Of a stretch of 8,727 nt of DNA, positions 7,328 through 8,727 are shown piece after piece. Under the pieces are notes generated by a model that had not been told where the DNA came from, did not search any database, and was given only the letters and a program-made list of their open reading frames with translations. The translations under genes were made by a program, and so were the position numbers. Source of the stretch: an uncultured Verrucomicrobiales bacterium (GTDB lineage Bacteria; Verrucomicrobiota; Verrucomicrobiia; Verrucomicrobiales; Akkermansiaceae); NCBI GenBank assembly GCA_937916135.1, contig CALFTQ010000035.1:1-8727 (forward strand), read 5' to 3'. Each line of letters opens with the position of its first letter. The stretch's first letter is position 1.

Positions 7328-8607
7328 ACCGCCACTACCTCCTTTTTCCGCTTGTGGCCGCCGTTGCCGTGGCCGCCCCCGACCAGCAGGCCGGCACCGT
7401 AGAGCAATTTGAGCAGGCTCGCCTGGAATACGAGGCCCTGCAGGCCTTGCTGCATATCAAAGCTGCCCTCACCGATAAAAATGAGGAACTGCTGCCGCCC
7501 GTGGACCGGGAGCTCTTCCTGCAAGGCTTCCGCGAGCAATTGGCAGCCGGGGGAAATTTCCCCTTCAAGCGCCTCTTCGAACACGGGCAGCAACGAGCCC
7601 GGCTCATCGAGGAGCAGATTAAAAAGGCAGACTTTCTCACCCCGCACGCCGCGCAGCCGGGCGTCACCACCCTGCCGGGCAGGCTGCAGTATGCCACCTT
7701 CACCCACCCCGACCCCACCCTCAATTACCGGGCGCGGCGGGCCCACTGTCTGCTGGCAGCAGTGCCGGGCACACCGCTGAGCCTGCATCTCAGCGGCACT
7801 CCGGTAGCAGTGGATGATGCCCTGTATGAAGCCCCGCGCGGCCTTGCCTGGCAGTTCCTGCTGCCCGTGGACCTGCTGGACGAGATAGATGCCGCCCCGC
7901 TGAAGAAAGCCGGGGTGCACACGGTGGAGATACTGGCCGTGCGCGAAAGCCTGAGTGACGAGCTGCGCAAGCAGGCGCGGGCATACTTTGCCGCCCGCAC
8001 CCCGCAGTTGCCGGTCATCTCACTGGAAACCGCCGCGCTGCATGCAGAGCGTTCCCGGCTCATGGGGATGCTGGCCGCCCACGTCATCGATGAGCCGACG
8101 GAGCAGCTCATGGCCAGGGTGGAAGAGCTGCTCACCCGGCTCGACACACCGCAGGAGGAGCTGGAGGAAGAGCTCGAAATCGCTGAAAGGAACTATTGGA
8201 AGGCGCGTGAGGAACTCCGCCGCATGCAGCACAGGCAGATTGCCGCCGAAATCATGCAATTGCAACACCAGCTCCCCGGCACCCGCGTGCTGAGCAACGG
8301 CCTGCTCTGCCGCGTCATCTCCGGCAGCCCGCAGGACAAGCCCCTGAGTCAGGCCCGCTACATAGAGGAAGAAGAACTGGGGCCGGAAATGTACCTGCGC
8401 GTGCGCGACCGCATCGTCTACGCGCCCAATGACCTGCCAGACGCCATCTGCCGGGTTCTGCCCGAAATTCCGGAGGGCTCCGCATGGGAGCTCATTCTGC
8501 CGCCCGCCCTGAGAGGCGAAGGATACGAACTCCCCCTGCTCTACCGCATCCGCATCACCCTGCCCCGGCAGGAACAAGCCGCTCCCGTGCTGCCCGATAC
8601 CATCTGA
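7324..8607 (+). CDS. Exported protein with two degenerate FKBP-like halves
   Basis: A 427-residue protein. The signal peptide is 1-18 (M-N-R-H start, Ala/Val core, VAVAA end). Residues 25-105 resemble the helical dimerisation domain of Mip/FkpA-type FKBPs, especially D61-x-E-L-F-L-Q-G-F-R-E. Residues 112-206 resemble a decayed FKBP core: P112-G-V, LQY at 121-123, a W176-Q-F-L-L-P motif and a final strand. A charged coiled-coil-like segment (255-310, rich in Glu/Arg) follows. A second FKBP-like core covers 318-414: P318-G-T, N325-G-L-L, then W388-E-L-I-L-P-P-A-L-R-G-E and a closing strand. The W-[QE]-[FL]-x-LP motif occurs in both cores, which suggests an internal duplication. The VxYxG strand and other FKBP active-site positions are not kept, so prolyl isomerase activity is doubtful; chaperone-like binding is more plausible. 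It is the last gene of the operon and overlaps the PDZ gene by ATGA. The FKBP assignment is by pattern only. Confidence 0.85.
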   Translation: MNRHYLLFPLVAAVAVAAPDQQAGTVEQFEQARLEYEALQALLHIKAALTDKNEELLPPVDRELFLQGFREQLAAGGNFPFKRLFEHGQQRARLIEEQIKKADFLTPHAAQPGVTTLPGRLQYATFTHPDPTLNYRARRAHCLLAAVPGTPLSLHLSGTPVAVDDALYEAPRGLAWQFLLPVDLLDEIDAAPLKKAGVHTVEILAVRESLSDELRKQARAYFAARTPQLPVISLETAALHAERSRLMGMLAAHVIDEPTEQLMARVEELLTRLDTPQEELEEELEIAERNYWKAREELRRMQHRQIAAEIMQLQHQLPGTRVLSNGLLCRVISGSPQDKPLSQARYIEEEELGPEMYLRVRDRIVYAPNDLPDAICRVLPEIPEGSAWELILPPALRGEGYELPLLYRIRITLPRQEQAAPVLPDTI

Positions 8608-8646
8608 CCCGGGCAGCGGCCTTCATCGGCAGTCGGGCTTTCCTTT
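8589..8646 (+). terminator. Terminator-like hairpins across the operon's last stop codon
   Basis: GCTGCCCG (8589-8596) and CGGGCAGC (8610-8617) are a perfect 8-bp inverted repeat that spans the stop codon at 8605-8607. An alternative pairing is GCCCGA (8592-8597) with TCGGGC (8633-8638), the latter followed directly by TTTCCTTT (8639-8646), which gives a weak T-rich tail. Only one of the two can form at a time. Position at the end of a five-gene run supports a terminator, but the interrupted T tract and the long loop of the second stem keep confidence low. Confidence 0.4.
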
Positions 8647-8677
8647 ACGGGAGGGAACTCTAAAAACTCACTAAATT

Positions 8678-8710
8678 GGAATTTGGCGAGCCGCAGGCGA
8701 GTCAAATTCC
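8678..8710. repeat. Palindromic intergenic repeat
   Basis: GGAATTTG (8678-8685) and CAAATTCC (8703-8710) are perfect inverted arms around a 17-nt centre. The centre carries two direct copies of GCGAG (8686-8690 and 8697-8701). A further inverted pair flanks it: GAGGGA (8651-8656) and TCCCTC (8713-8718). The AT-rich arms with a GC-rich repeated core contrast with the neighbouring sequence and look like a dispersed intergenic element (REP- or MITE-like). It could also be a terminator or an operator for a gene beyond the window. Only one copy is present here. Confidence 0.5.
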
Positions 8711-8727
8711 CATCCCTCATGTGCTAG

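Overview
The window is GC-rich and compactly coded. All six protein genes are on the + strand. The organism is most likely a member of the PVC superphylum, probably Verrucomicrobiota of the Akkermansia kind. That is an inference from the SLA1-homology-1-like (SHD1-like) segments in two exported proteins, from secreted helical-repeat proteins with no clear enzymatic core, and from general composition. No rRNA or other taxonomic marker is present, so the placement is tentative.

Layout: (1) 1-104 is a short leader with a possible promoter. (2) 105-710 encodes a cytoplasmic Nudix-family protein. (3) 711-832 is an intergenic boundary holding a perfect 16-bp hairpin and an A8/T6 tract. (4) 833-8607 is a tight five-gene run: an unrecognised exported helical protein (833-2005); an SHD1-like plus thioredoxin-like exported protein (2002-3054); a 1184-residue exported protein with a helical, TPR-like body and the same SHD1-like/thioredoxin-like tail (3075-6629); an exported PDZ protein (6626-7327); and an exported protein with two degenerate FKBP-like halves (7324-8607). 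Three of the four junctions are ATGA stop/start overlaps and the fourth is a 20-nt gap, so the five are almost certainly one transcript with coupled translation. (5) 8608-8727 holds terminator-like hairpins and a palindromic repeat.

The five-gene cluster is the most interesting part. Every product begins with a Sec-type signal sequence. Several use folds known from protein folding and quality control (thioredoxin, PDZ, FKBP) in forms that seem to lack the catalytic parts: no CXXC in the thioredoxin-like domains, no protease attached to the PDZ, and few FKBP active-site positions kept. The first conserved portion of the small protein at 2002-3054 matches, in order and spacing, the C-terminal ~290 residues of the giant protein at 3075-6629. 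My reading is an envelope or periplasmic complex of scaffold and binding proteins, possibly acting in protein handling. No function is proven by the sequence.
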